DNA from: Phycomyces nitens
Lineage: Eukaryota > Mucoromycota > Mucoromycetes > Mucorales > Phycomycetaceae
Length of the DNA: 64,000 bases
Direction of reading: 5' to 3'
Assembly (NCBI GenBank): GCA_022702545.1
Contig: JAHRBC010000002.1
Span: 6,200,001-6,264,000, forward strand
The notes beneath the pieces were generated by a model. It was not told where the DNA came from. It made no database searches and saw only the letters and a program-made list of their open reading frames with translations. A program made the translations under genes and the position numbers. Numbering within the stretch: position 1 is the stretch's first letter; every line of letters begins with the position of its first letter. Of the stretch, positions 11,660 through 23,544 are shown in pieces.

Positions 11660-14600
11660 TCAATAATGTCTCTTTGCACCCACAAACACAAGAGTGGGCT
11701 GTTGTTCGGGACTCTGGCGAGTCTGCTGGAGACCATTGTCCAAGGTAACCACACCGACCGCAAGCAGTTCAATGGGAACCTCCTTTTCTGAGCCCTGGTG
11801 TTTGGCAATCACCTTTAGACGAGGGAGTCTGACCTTGCCTGCTTGAAGCGGATAACACGTGTATTGATACGAGGCCCGCGACAATGGCAAAACACGACCT
11901 TTTAGCTGCTTATAGCCCGAGAACACAAATGCGTCGCTCAATTCTATAGACGCAGTGTACTCGGCAAGATTGATTGTTGGGTTATGGATCGTGTATGTGA
12001 GTGTAAAGGGTTCTCCCATGTATAGTTCAGACGGCACATCTGATAAATATTAGTTGGGATTATATATATATTATTATATATTACAAGATATATTATTGAT
12101 CTATTTTGGCTTACCAGCAATCACTACCAGGCCAAGCGGCTGGAATTCAAGGGCTGGACATTTGAGAACTGTCTTGGAATAGGCACCTTCCTGTCCTTGC
12201 CTGTGAATATCAAGAGATTCCCAAATAATAATAATAATAATAATAATACAGTGAGTGCTTATAACAAACAAACAAACAACGACAATTAATCAATTGATTA
12301 TTTCTGACCTCTTCCATCGTATCACAATATTCCCGGTGGGCACAGACGGCATGGCTTCTGTCATGTCCATGGTCGACAATCTAAAAAGGTAGTTTGCATT
12401 GTACACATGGCTAGATTTCCACACTGTGATTGTTTGTCAGCTCATGAATCGGGTTGCTGTCCAGCCTACCTCGGTTCATAAAGCTGTCCATCTTGGATAA
12501 TAGTTTGAGGCTGGTATAAGGGTGCTCAAACACCTATGGACCGGTCAGTAAGACACAGTCTTTTTTTTAAATAATAATAATGTACCTCTTGCTCAAACCC
12601 AACACTCTCAATGTCCAGATCCCATGTAGAGCAGCACTCAATACCAGCAACCATCAGCCACTTTTCAGATCTCTTTAGATCAAAAGGCACCGTGGTTGCA
12701 GCCTCTTCTCCCTGGGCACACAGCTCAAAAGTGGTTTCGAATGGACTGATGAATGGGATTGTAATCGATTCGCTCTTTTCGACCTTTGGGACATGAGTCT
12801 TTCCACTGGCACTGGACAGCACATATTCTGCCTAAATAGGTCCATTGTCAATTGAATCAATAGAGATTCCGATTCTGCCCTACCTTTAGATTGACCAGCC
12901 TTGATCCCACATTGCCGGTTCCATGGATATAGACAATAGTCGACACTGATTTGCCAGGCTCAATCATGCCAATCTGAAGGCTGGCACTGTCTAGGGATCT
13001 GTCGCCTGTATCTTTAAACCAAGCATAGTCGACTAGTAATTAAATTAAATTTTATTATTATTATTATTGTTATTTTTATTGTTGTTGACATTATTATTGT
13101 CATTATTGTTATTGTTATTAATTAAATTAAATGCATGTATGAAATTTACCTTGGCCCTCTGGATTTTTAACCTCCACCGTCAGTGTCACATCAATGCGCT
13201 CAGTCTCTTCACTTGTCACCGTCACACACATCTCGAAATCTTCGTCCAACAATGCAGGCGAAGATTCCCGGACAGACAGTTGGATCCGAGGAGGTCTCTG
13301 TGTAATCCTAATGTCTTTAGCAATATCACTTGTTAATTGGCCACTTACTTTATCGCACTAAGCTCACCACGCCCGCCAATAAACCTAAACTTTGGGCGGC
13401 CATTGGAGTCTATCATACACACACACATAAGCCAGCAGAAGGTTTTACAGCCAAAATCATTTACCTAGAGGCTCGAGCCATTTTCTTCGCGTAACCTGGT
13501 CGTCTGAAGACTTGTCAAACGTATAACTCAAGGCAACGTTCCATTGAGGCGAAATCAAGTCAAGACAAACACCCACAATCTAACAAACTCAAATTGAACA
13601 AATGACCACAAAAAAAAAGACAGCTCCCTTTTACCTTTACAACATCGCACTCCTTTGACACAATCTGTCCCTGGAACGCGCGTGTCTGGTGCTCAGTCAC
13701 TCTCAAATCAACCTTTTTGGTGACCCAGTCAACATAATCACCAGTAGTTGCCCTTGTGGCATCTTTACTGAAATCAATAAGCTCCAACTTGCTCATATCT
13801 CCATCTATGCCTGCGTCCTCGAGATAGCAGTTGTACTGTGGGTCACTAAACAGGATACGCATCGCATTGAATCGAAACGGCATCACTGGCGAATTTTTAT
13901 CGGTCGAAAGACTGACTTGGAACAGCTCGGGGGTATCTACAAAACTTGTCTGGTTGAGGAACTGGACAGAGCACTTTAGGAACGGGTTGATCTGGTCCAT
14001 AGCAATAGTGAGTGGTCCATGCTTGGTAACATTGGAAGCCTCATTGTGGTATAGGATATCAAACAGTTCCTTTTGAATATCGGCCCGTTTCTGCTTGGCC
14101 ATTGGGAGTTCTTCTGCAATCAGTTCTACCAGGCACTCGACCGCACGTTCCCAAGACCCGAGTTCCTTTGCACAGCGCAACGACCATCTCAGGATAGAAG
14201 TAAGGACCATATGCCAGTTCTCTTTGCGATATGTCTTTCCGATTCTTTCAAAGAACTTGAGCGCCATCTCAAACTTGCCAGTCTCATAATAAGTTCCCGC
14301 AATCTCTGCAGCAAGGTAGAGGGTCATTCGACCATTACGGTATTTTTTAAACTGTTCGTAGCTCTTGGTGAGCAGCTCAATGGTAAGACTCGAATGGTCG
14401 ACCTGGCGTTCTTTGCTCAACAAGGTCTCCAATTGGTTGGGTGCCACTGATTCCTTATTTGTTGTCAGTGTCTTTGCAGCCTCTGAGCGTTCGATATCCA
14501 AGAACCGTCTTCTTCGTTCTGCACAGCACATTGCTGCCAAGTGGTAGTAGAACCCTGGGTGCTGAATAATTGCACCTGGATTGCAGCCAATCACTTGGGT

Positions 14601-16538
14601 GCCAGAAAGGTTGCTATTGGACCCACCCAACAGTGGACTTCCGGGCACATTGGTGGTTCCGTTTAGGTAGGCAGTTGGGAGTGGAATCTTGAATCCAGCC
14701 TGGATGGCGGAATCAATCACGTCCGCAAAGATGCGGTATCTAATCAAGAGGATATGAGCCTGTTGTGTATATTGGGGGGATCTCGGGTACTTACTGTTTA
14801 GAGAGCCATTCCCAGTATTCAAACGATTGTTCGCCCATACCCCATGCACTGGAATACGTCTGGAACAGATGAAGGTGGCCATTCAGCTGGGAAAATGCTG
14901 CAGTATGATCATTTAAGAACAAGTAAAATCTACATATCTAACAAGATTCATGAATCTTCTGGTCATGGTACAAAAAAAAGTATTGGTGCTTACCTTTATA
15001 TTGAGGCAGTCTGCCAAGGCACGGGCTTCCGTCCAGCGCTTCCCGCGAGCAGGAAGACTCACCAGGCCCTGAGTTACAGAGGAAGTTGGAGCAAGCACAT
15101 CTCCCAACAGCCCATATGCCACCACACACGTCCTGTTTTGATTTCAACCATAAGCTGCTACACATCAATTGTTAACCCTCCCTCCCCCCAAATCAAGCTT
15201 ACTTTAGAGCTGCCTCGATATCCTGCTTGAGTTCCTGGATGAATGCAATCTTTAAATCGTAGCGCAGCTGCCATCCCTGAGGCGACAATGGCTGGGGCTC
15301 ATTGGATGTCAAGTCGGCCATGGAAGGACGAGTAGACGATGCAGGCCAAGGCAATTTGGACTTTTTTTTGCGCCATTTCTTGATGAGGTTGTTGTAGTAC
15401 TGAAGAGCCGGTTCATAGACACTTTTATAAAGACTAATATAGACCCACTTGGTGCTCAGTAACATTACAGACCAAACGGTTTGTTGCTTACGTATTCACA
15501 AAGTCCTGTAGATCATGATGGCTACCAGGCGCAACAGTAAAAAACGAGTTTTTTGTATCCAGACCCGATTGCTTCTTTATCAAGTTTAAGCGTTCTTCCA
15601 CCCCAGGATCTTCTATTTATAATAATAATAATAATAATAATAATTAAAAAAAAAAAGAAAAAGAAAAAAGAAAGGCTTATAATTCATTTTATCAGTCTTG
15701 GATCTCTTGGGCTTACCGGTATGGCGACTCTTGAGAAGAATGACGGCAGAGAACTTGACACCCTTGTCTTGAAAGTACTTTCTGCAGACATGGTTGAATT
15801 TTTTTTAAAAGATATTTTCATTAAATGAATATTACCTCTTGTCGTTGATTTCCTGGGCAAGCGCAACATCATTCTCGCGCTCTGTAGGATCCATCATTAC
15901 ATGTGCCCCAAGTGGTCCTGTTTCCCGAACTGGCTTTGTCCCCTGGCCAGTCTCACTTGACCAATCCCACAACTCATAAAACCCAACAATCACACTTGGA
16001 GTCTCGAGATACTTGTTTATCCACAACGGACTCAGGATTCCATCTGGATAGAGTGGGGACTGGGGCGTAAGGGGAGACAGTGGGGAATGTGGACTGGACG
16101 ATGGTGGGGGCAGGGTATAATCCTTTTGTTTTGTTTTTTGTTTGTTTTATTGACCACAGAGGGTGAATGAGAGTACATTAAACAATCGATTCCTACCTTT
16201 GTGACCGAGAGAACTCGGAATGGTGGTACGCCTTGTCCATTAACAGAATTCTGATGAAGATATCGAGTTGCCTCGTATAGTGTAAAGTCGTGTTTGTTGT
16301 GGAGAATCGAGTGGAGAGTGCTGGCTAGTCCGGATCGCAAGTGGGACGGATTGCTTCCGAGACCTTGACGGCCTGATGATGGCCGGGTCTGAGGAGAGCT
16401 TGAAAGAATGGCGATTGAGTCTTCAGACTCTTTTACACTTGTCTTCTCATTCTCTGTCGAGGTCTGATCAGCCGATAGACCATAGACAGCCAGTACAGGT
16501 ACTGGATGAAGCAGATATTCAGCTGGGTATGTGTTCAT
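11660..16538 (-). CDS. TRAPPC11: TRAPPC11 (foie gras / Gryzun) TRAPP subunit, 17 exons
   Basis: Exons on the minus strand: 16197-16538, 15836-16122, 15717-15781, 15492-15612, 15203-15433, 14994-15132, 14795-14937, 13635-14739, 13465-13579, 13349-13409, 13150-13307, 12884-13032, 12586-12831, 12470-12533, 12309-12423, 12115-12200, 11660-12039; 3807 nt, 1268 residues (human 1133). It is a subunit of the TRAPP tethering complex in ER-Golgi traffic and autophagy. The N-terminal MNTYPAEYLLHPVPVLAVYG matches the human start; ILSPLWINKYL and CRKYFQDKGVKFSAVILLKS follow. The foie gras region contains KIAFIQELKQDIEAALK, ICRFYLFLNDHTAAFSQL and IIQHPGFYYHLAA (about residue 500). The Gryzun part contains ITQRPPRIQLSV, GNVGSRLVNLKAEYVL and the beta-rich C terminus SELYMGEPFTLTYTIHNP. 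All exon phases agree. An open frame runs upstream of the chosen ATG to an AG at about 16675, so a further 5' exon cannot be excluded; alignment with the human start favours 16538. Confidence 0.92.
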
Positions 16539-16781
16539 TACACGCTTAAAAAATGAATCGCTCTTGGTATTCAAGTACAAGGCAAGAAGCGTAAAGGGAA
16601 TGAGGGTGTGCGATAAAGCAACTGCAAACTTACTCTGACTGACAAGTGGACCCAGCGGTGATTTAATAATCTAAAAAAAAATGAGAGAGAGAGACAGAGC
16701 CAAATCGTGGTGACATCAAGCTCAAAATACAAAAAAAGAAAAAAAAATGCAACCTTTACCTTTTTCTTTACTCTAGACAAA
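16539..16781. promoter_or_regulatory. Divergent promoter of TRAPPC11 and PDCD5
   Basis: Only 243 bases separate the two start codons, which point away from each other, so the promoters must overlap here. The segment contains pyrimidine-rich tracts on both strands (GAGAGAGA near 16683-16695 and an A-rich run near 16730-16747). No specific factor site was identified. Confidence 0.55.
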
Positions 16782-17497
16782 ATGGAAGACGACGAACTTC
16801 AGGCTATCAGAGCAAGACGCATGGCTGAGCTGCAGGCCGGTGGATCCTCTGCTCCACAGGTAAGGTGGCATTAGATGATTTGAATTCAATCTCTTTACTC
16901 GATTGTTTCATACGCGTCTAGAGCGGATTCGGTGGAGGACAATCTATTCCCGGTGGTGCAGGTGGTGCCTCAAAGGATGATGAGGCCAAAAAGGGGTGGG
17001 TTGGAACTTGATGATTAATGAAAAAACCAAGGCTGATTCCATTTCTCGACAGTCAAATGGAAGAGATGCGTCGTACCATGGTAAATGAACAAGACTTGCA
17101 GTCAAATCAATATTAACCTCTCCACAGCTTTTCCAAATCCTTGACAATAGTGCCCGCGAACGATGCAAGTCATTAGAATTTGCCCAGACAGAAAAACATA
17201 CTAACATCTCTGACTTTTCTAGTGGCTCGTATTCAAATGGTAAAGGCTGACAAGGCCCGTGCTGTTGAAGACCTCTTGATTCGCATGGCCCAGTCCAACC
17301 AGCTCAGAAACAAGGTTACTGAACAGCAATTGATTGACCTCCTTGGTCAGATCAACCAGCAGGAACCCAGCCCTGCAAAGACACGCATTGTGGTAAGTTT
17401 AAAGAGAGGGTTTATTATTTGATATTGAGAGTGTTGTGATGTGTAGTACAACCGCCGACGATTTGATGATGATTCGGATGAAGAATACGACCTGTAG
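16782..17497 (+). CDS. PDCD5: PDCD5-family protein
   Basis: Six exons: 16782-16859, 16922-16995, 17053-17080, 17128-17164, 17223-17392, 17447-17497; 438 nt, 145 residues (human 125). PDCD5 proteins are small three-helix DNA/tubulin-chaperone-associated proteins found in archaea and eukaryotes; the animal protein is linked to apoptosis and to the TRiC chaperonin. The start MEDDELQAIRARRMAELQ matches the family. A Gly-rich insert encoded by exon 2 follows. Then come ILDNSARERLARIQMVK, the helix KARAVEDLLIRMAQSNQL and the C-terminal YNRRRFDDDSDEEYD, equal to the human FNRRKVMDSDEDDDY. Intron 4 (17165-17222) must use a GC donor to make the conserved leucine codon of RERLAR. The gene is convergent with the ZRANB2-like gene, 274 bases away. 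Confidence 0.95.
17165..17222 (+). other. GC-AG intron in PDCD5
   Basis: Exon 4 ends CGA T and exon 5 begins TGGCTCGT. Joining T|TG restores the conserved leucine of the family motif (RERLAR). The donor reads T|GCAAGT, and a plausible branch sequence (ACTAACAT) sits before TTTTCTAG. No GT in the neighbourhood keeps the frame. Confidence 0.85.
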
Positions 17498-17771
17498 TGA
17501 TTTCAAGCTAATATATAAAGTAAACAAATATCATGATTTATGGATCCTGTACAAGCTCCCTTGTTTTCCTTGTTTAAAAGAGTGTCAAATTGGTGCATTT
17601 TATGTATATGGTGCGCTCAGAATACAAACCTGGATATGTAAAGAAAAAAGAAAAAGAAAAAGCCTAGATCATTCAAATGTTTAATGGATATTATTCGGAT
17701 CAAAAGCAACAATTATATATATTGTCGCCAATGCGAAGAATTGAATAGACTGGATTATCCATGCACTCTTT

Positions 17772-18582
17772 TCAACGACGGTTTCTAGATGGTGACCGAG
17801 ACGATGAACGAGGACGTCTGTATCGATCTCTGTGATGTGATGAGTGACGTGGAGATGGACTACGGGTATGGTAGCGACTATGGTTATCTGGAGACCGGGA
17901 ATGAGAATAGTGTCGGCGACGACGAGAAGGACTGTAGCCATGGCTACGACTGCGATTGGGACTACAGCTGCGGCTATGGCTACGGTGATGATCGTAGGAA
18001 GAACGGCTCTTGCTATTGTCTTTTGTGTCCTTTGTTTTGGTGTCTTTTTCTGATGGCTCGTCTTTTAGTATATCGTTCCAGGCATCCCATCGACCATCAT
18101 CGTCACCGTCGTCCTCTTCATCGTCAGGAGTATTGTTTTTTGTAGATAATTCGCTTGGTTTTTTATCCAACGGCTTTTTGGTTTTTCGACGTCCAAACTC
18201 ATCCCATTCGTCTTCCTCATCTCGAGAGCGGTACTCGACCACACGATCACGTTCCATAAACCCTCCTCCTGCACCTTCTCGTCTAGAGAGCCCATTGTCT
18301 GCACCTGGTTTGGCAGTCGAGCACTGATTGCACTCTTCACGTCTGGACCAATTGATATTTCCACATCTTTTATACATTCAAATCTCAATACACCTGGAGG
18401 ATCTGAAGAAGGGGGATTACTTACAATGGGCATTTCCAATCATTCTCAGAGAATAAGCCCTAATCACGTCCATCAGTATCGTCATGCTAGACTGCGCTTT
18501 TGTCTGTTTCTGTCTTCTTTGCCTTGTACTTTGTAGCACCTGCTTTACCGATATTGTTTTCGTATCCTTCACGACGAGCCAT
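17772..18582 (-). CDS. ZRANB2: ZRANB2-like zinc-finger SR protein
   Basis: Likely exons: 18523-18582 (or 18493-18582), 18425-18459, 17772-18366; about 229-239 residues. The second and third exons build one RanBP2-type zinc finger, NDWKCPLCGNINWSRREECN followed by QC, with the four-cysteine spacing of the family. Then come GGGFMERDRVVEYRSRDEEDEWDEFGRRKTKK, an acidic segment (DDEEDDGDDDGRWD) and an Arg/Ser-rich tail to the stop. The order GLFSxNDW-finger-GGGF-EFGR matches human ZRANB2, a nuclear splicing regulator that binds single-stranded GGU RNA through its fingers. The human protein has two fingers; here only the second is present. The first intron is uncertain: a 63-nt GC-AG intron after TACAAG, or a 33-nt GT-AG intron after AGCGCA; both keep frame. 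The start MARREGYENNIG is the only suitable ATG. Confidence 0.85.
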
Positions 18583-19138
18583 CTTTTTTATTTTTGGAGT
18601 CTTCAAAGTAGTCAGGGATTAAAGCTTGTTAAAGAAGTTGTCTTGCGGCCCATCTGGCCATTATTTTATATATGTATATATATATTAGCATGGCGTCTTT
18701 TTAAATAGAATCTGCGTCACAGAAATAATAATAATAATAATAATAATAATAATTAAAAAAAAAGGTTGAGGGTAGAACTGGTCAGAACATTATACTACTA
18801 GTTCCTAGGATAATCAATCCTGATCAACAAGTGGTGTGGATAACAGACCAAAAAAATATAATACACACACATACAAAACATGTTTAACTTGATATCCTCA
18901 AACACCATCTTTGGGCAATTGAATAAATGGGCAAAGCTCTTGTTTTGGACAGATACCTCTGTGGTTTATAAAGATTGCCCTCTCAAGAAAGTGAATTTTT
19001 CAGAGAGTAATATGTGTATAATATATAAATATGTGTGTGCGTGTGTGCATGTGGGTGCGTGCGTGCGTGTGGGTGCATGTGTGCGTGTGTGTGTGTGTGT
19101 ATAGGGTGAATAGGATTAAATATAAAAAAAAAAGTCGA
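18583..19138. other. Intergenic region with TG-rich microsatellite
   Basis: It holds the promoter side of the ZRANB2-like gene and the 3' side of PDX1. An AAT run lies at 18724-18752, and an imperfect GTGTGC/GTGGGTGC repeat at about 19030-19102. No gene is supported; the open frames across the repeat are artefacts of its low complexity. Confidence 0.6.
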
Positions 19139-20909
19139 TTATTGTACAAGTTCGGTAGGATGTCTAACGTAATACTCCACACGGTCCAAAAAGGCTGCTG
19201 CCTTGCCATCATTCAGAATCTTGCCAGGTTTGTCACCCTGGAGCTTGAACTCAACGCTATAAGTGTACTTTGAAGGCTGCTCACCAAAGTTGATTTTCGA
19301 CTCGCCTGTGACTAACTTGACAGTGCGAGCCTTGGAAGCAGGCGACTCTCCACCCAAGAAACCAATCAGATCCAACATGTCATCATCAGACGACTTCTTT
19401 GGCTGTCCAAGATCAATGCGCTTGCTAGGGCTCAAGGAAAGTACATAGGGCTTGGAGGGCTCATCAGTATCCGAGATAAAGTCGTACACAGTAGGAGCAA
19501 GATGGTGGATTCTGACAAGATAAAGATTAGTCTAAGCTGAGATTCTTTAATCCAGTCCATCTACTCACTTGAATTCACCACCCTTGTAAGACTCCTGGAA
19601 AGCCAAGGGGTTGGTCTGGTGGACGACGCCCGAACCCTGGCTGATGGCCTTCTTGGTCACATCCTGCAATGCACGGGAAGCAGCCATGGACACAAAATCA
19701 TTGACACTCACACTTGTGTTGTGTTGATCTATAAAGACCCAATTTAATATCTGATATAATCACCTTTTTACTTTGCTTACCATTCAACGTACGGCGCAAT
19801 GACAAGAGCTCATCAACAATGATCTGCTTGGCAATGAAGTTTGGCAGCACAATCTTTTCTTTCTTGACAGCAGGCGACGAAGGCTATTTTCATGTCATCC
19901 AACTAAGTTTACTAGATTCAGCAACCCCACACACACACACGAAATTACCTTTGCAAACACAATCTGATCTCTTGGAGGAGCAGCAGAGTTGTTGAACTTT
20001 GGTGCGGGTCTAAAGGCAATCTGGCCAAGATGGGCCAAGACATCACCCTTGAGGATACGTCCACCAGGGCCAGTTGCCTTGATTGCAGATAGATCCTCAA
20101 TGTGATGCTTCAGGACAAGGCTAAGCACAGCAGGCGACAATGGCTTCTTCAATTGCTTGGTATCAATAGCACCATGATCCATGGATTTCGTGGGTGCTTC
20201 GGGTTGTTTGGCCTGGGCTGTTGGTGGTGGGACAGGAGCCGATTCTTCTGCTACAAAAAAAGATCATCCAGTATGTTTATTCAGTCTGCAAGACCATGCT
20301 ACTTTTGTCTGATCCAACTTTACCCTTGGCTGGTGCATCCTTTGTCTCGGGGATCTGGACATTGGAGATATCATCGCCCTCTTCAGCCAAAAGACCGATA
20401 AGGCTGTTTACGGGTGCCTTTTGTCCTTCCTTGAGCTAAATATAAATATATATAAAATGTATATAGTCAGGATGCTTGGCTCTTGTAGATTCCTGTCTTG
20501 ATACAAACGATAATCTTGGCCAATACACCATCGTCCTGTGCCTCGACATCAATCTGGGCCTTGTCGGTCTCGAGCTCAATCAAGACATCACCAGCAGTAA
20601 AGCTCTCTCCTACGTCAAGATATCAGTATAATGATCTCATGGTTAATATCTCCTCCTAGAGTTGTTACCTTCTTTCTTCATCCACTTGTGGATAACACCC
20701 TCAGTCATGGTTGGGCTCATTGCAGGGAGGTTGAAACGTGTAATGGCTGCACGTACAGCCGAAGTGTGCATTCCTGCTAAAGTAACATGTAAGTTGGACA
20801 CTATATTTTTTTTTCTCGAGGCATAATGACAATAACAAAAAAACGCGACCGTACCAAAACGCTGGTTGGGCTTTTGGCGGCTAGTAAGACGTGCAGTGAT
20901 TCGATGCAT
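19139..20909 (-). CDS. PDX1: Pyruvate dehydrogenase protein X / E3-binding protein
   Basis: Eight exons: 20855-20909, 20669-20773, 20509-20609, 20324-20435, 19949-20250, 19781-19883, 19569-19728, 19139-19511; 1311 nt, 436 residues. PDX1 anchors dihydrolipoamide dehydrogenase (E3) to the E2 core of the mitochondrial pyruvate dehydrogenase complex. The N terminus ([19 protein letters not shown]) is a typical matrix-targeting sequence. The lipoyl domain starts [13 protein letters not shown], and the lipoyl lysine is in ELETDKAQ (about residue 70). A Pro/Ala linker leads to the peripheral-subunit-binding domain at about 163-198, with [11 protein letters not shown]. The C-terminal part does not contain the HxxxDG acetyltransferase signature; it has the fungal protein X pattern ([20 protein letters not shown]) instead. 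That distinguishes it from true E2. Confidence 0.9.
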
Positions 20910-22344
20910 TGAGTCAGAAGAGGTTGATGAGAAGAAGAAGAAGAATAAAAAGGGGAAAAAATAAAAAGTAAATAGTCTCGCGGGATTAACAGCGAAAAAC
21001 ACGGGAAGAGTAGTGGACCAAAATCTGCCCCAACCATGTGACGGTGATTGTACAAGATGGAAAGGACTTCTTGGTGGTTTTACGGGAAGAAACCGGTTGG
21101 AATTAGGGAAAATTGACCTGTTGGACTGACAAGATTAAAGTACTATGGTTGATTCTTATTGACATTCTAGAGGTAATAGAGTGATTTATGGTGCATATGT
21201 CTATTGCATTTTTTTTTCAAAAAAGGGCCCAACAGCAAGGGCTCGTTTGAACGCATTTAAATATTTATATATTTTGTACAACTCTTCTTTTTTTTTAAGA
21301 AAGATACGGGAAGCATCTCTTTCTAGAGTAAAGAAGAAGGGCAAATTAATAGGCTAACATAAAAGATCTCGTAACTGCTGTAAATGTGCTCTGGGGTTTA
21401 CCTTTCTGTAGACAAGGTTTATATGCATGGATTTGATATTGGGCTCCCAACCATGCTCAATATTCCAATGTCACAAAAGGATCCCAGCCTTGCTTTTAAG
21501 AAAACTTGGTCAATTGCTAAAGAGTTGAAATGTCAAGATCTGCTATAAAGAAACGCATTATTAATATCCGTTTGCTATCTGGGCTATCAGCAACACTTGC
21601 AAAGACATGATAATCTTTGGAATCTTGACCAGGTATGCGTATCGAATCAACGTACCATTCTTTGACATTTTGCAGATACTAGCAGAGTATTAGGCATTAT
21701 CAATAGACAAACAAGTCATTGTATAAAGGCACATCTTATTTACTTTTCACCCTTGCTAGCCAGATACCCAAGCAATAAAAATGAAAAATAGGCGCATTAT
21801 TTTTTATGAATGGTTTTGGTGTATTTGGATTTAAATATTAATTTTTTCGGATTTGTTTCAATTTCTTTGATAAACTCTCCCAGTAGTATGATATGTAATG
21901 TCCGACATACTGGGAAATATAATTCATACTCATCTGGTAATTGAATCATCAAGATTGCCTAATCTGACGAGTAAGAAATATACATGTGTATTTATTTGAT
22001 TGAAAAATAAAATAAAAAGAGTTGCAAGCAGAGAGAACAAACAACAATGCACATTCAAAAACAAATTACAAGAATAATAATATATTATTTACATTTATCA
22101 TGGCAGTGAAAATTGCAAGGTGAATTTATTTACAGCTCAATGATTCGCATCTATATTTTAGAGGTATTCTTTTGATATAGCACCAAACGCGGCTGTTAAT
22201 ATTATCATTTATTTCTAATACGGTTAAGAAAAGTATGGATATTTCGGTTCAAAAGACTTGCACATATAATAATCTCAAAGGCAATTTTAACATTTTTTCC
22301 ATACCCCATCATCTCTTGGTCAAGCTGCACCCGCAATTGGATTC
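20910..22344. other. AT-rich intergenic region
   Basis: The first 200 bases should be the PDX1 promoter. Beyond that I see no coding frame, repeat family or RNA gene. Confidence 0.5.
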
Positions 22345-22760
22345 TTGATAAAGCTCAATACCAAGATTTTTCAACAATCTCGCGGTTTTTAGGAGCCAGA
22401 AAAATCCTGTTGTAAAACCAAGAGATGGTGCACATAGCATATTCTTATTCTCTGGAATATCGTTTTTCCAATCCCAAATCACCTTTACCAACCTCTTTAT
22501 TATCAAGGTAATCTTGGTAATACTCAAAATATTTTTGATTGAATGCCTTTTGGTTGGTACTTTTAAACTCAAAAATGTCCTTGGGCTCAGAATTCATTGT
22601 CTTGAAAAGATATATTACGATTTAGCCATCTAGACATATGCTCACTTTTGCAGTACCCTCGTTAGTCTGATCCAGGTCAAGGCACCTTTCTTGATGATGG
22701 TTTGTTGGTACCCATTGTTCCATAGCAATCAAATCTGAACTTTCTAATTCCAAATACTAT
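22345..22760 (-). pseudogene. Decayed spliced reading frame, family unknown
   Basis: On the minus strand, a frame running ELESSDLIAMEQWVPTNHHQ and ending ...QTNEGTAK stops at an intron-like boundary (GTGAGC donor near 22648; TTTTCAAG acceptor near 22600). It continues in frame as TMNSEPKDIFEFKSTNQKAF and on to KRYSRE. An in-frame TAA follows, yet the frame still looks protein-like after it (EYAMCTISWFYNRIFLAPKN). The composition is protein-like and the splice join keeps phase, so it was probably once coding. I do not recognise the family; a transposon-borne gene or a lineage-specific gene are both possible. Confidence 0.35.
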
Positions 22761-23544
22761 TACATGTCTTGTTGTGCAGATATGATATTCAACAGCAATT
22801 ACCCCCCCCCATTGTTTGTATTTCATCATTTGAATAAAAGGTCAACCAATTGTGAATGGCAGAAATATATTGTATTTTATTAATTGGCAACTATGGATCA
22901 GTTTTAATATTTACATCTTTATTAGAAAAAGTTTATAATTCTAAATCGCAGCTCATAATTCTTTTGGCCTCCATATGACGGCATTGAACAACATTTGAGG
23001 ATTATTAGTAGTTATAAAAGATATATTTATCGGTGGATCTCTCAACTAAATTCTCACTATAGCTTTTATGGTCCTCATGTTGGATTCAATTAAAGATTTT
23101 TTTATTCATCTAAATTTGTACAAGAAAGTACAAAAGGATTGCTTTGTATATTATTATTTTTTACTTTTTGCTTTATGAGGTCTACTCTGCAATTAGGTGG
23201 TTTCTTTGTAAAACAAAGCCTTTCTCCAAGGGTTTTTTATATAAAGGTGTATAGAGTATGCAACAAAAGTTTTATTTGATTAACTTGGACAACCAGGTAA
23301 AAGAAGCAGCACAACTATACGACTCCCCCCCCCCCCTCCCCCTTTTTTTTTTTTACGATACATTTCCTATCTACCTTTTTGCCAAAGTTGATAATTGGTT
23401 CTAAGTATACTATAGTTTTTCTTTGGGTATTGTGGATCTGTAAGCAGGATAGTTAGTCAAGACCATGAAATTGCTATCTAGCCCTATTATAAGATTTAAC
23501 AACTAATATTAATAGTGCTTATGTATTGGTATGCTCTAATATTT
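22761..23544. other. AT-rich intergenic region with poly-C/poly-T tract
   Basis: No coding frame was recognised. A striking CCCCCCCCCCCCTCCCCC run followed by poly-T occupies about 23325-23354; a shorter C run is at about 22802-22810. Confidence 0.5.

Noticed and set aside
13560..14882. 440-codon continuous minus-strand frame as a separate gene
   Set aside because: It is TRAPPC11 exon 8 plus read-through of flanking introns; the ends belong to introns and to exon 7 in another frame.
17789..18327. Plus-strand frames opposite the ZRANB2-like gene (Asp/Gly/Tyr- or Ser-rich)
   Set aside because: They are antisense shadows of the RS-rich and acidic codons of the minus-strand gene.
19030..19273. 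Frames across the TG-rich repeat at 19030-19102
   Set aside because: Composition is only that of the microsatellite, and one overlaps the PDX1 last exon antisense.
19139..20909. Dihydrolipoamide acetyltransferase (E2) identity for PDX1
   Set aside because: The HxxxDG catalytic signature near the C terminus is absent, and the C-terminal sequence follows the fungal protein X pattern.
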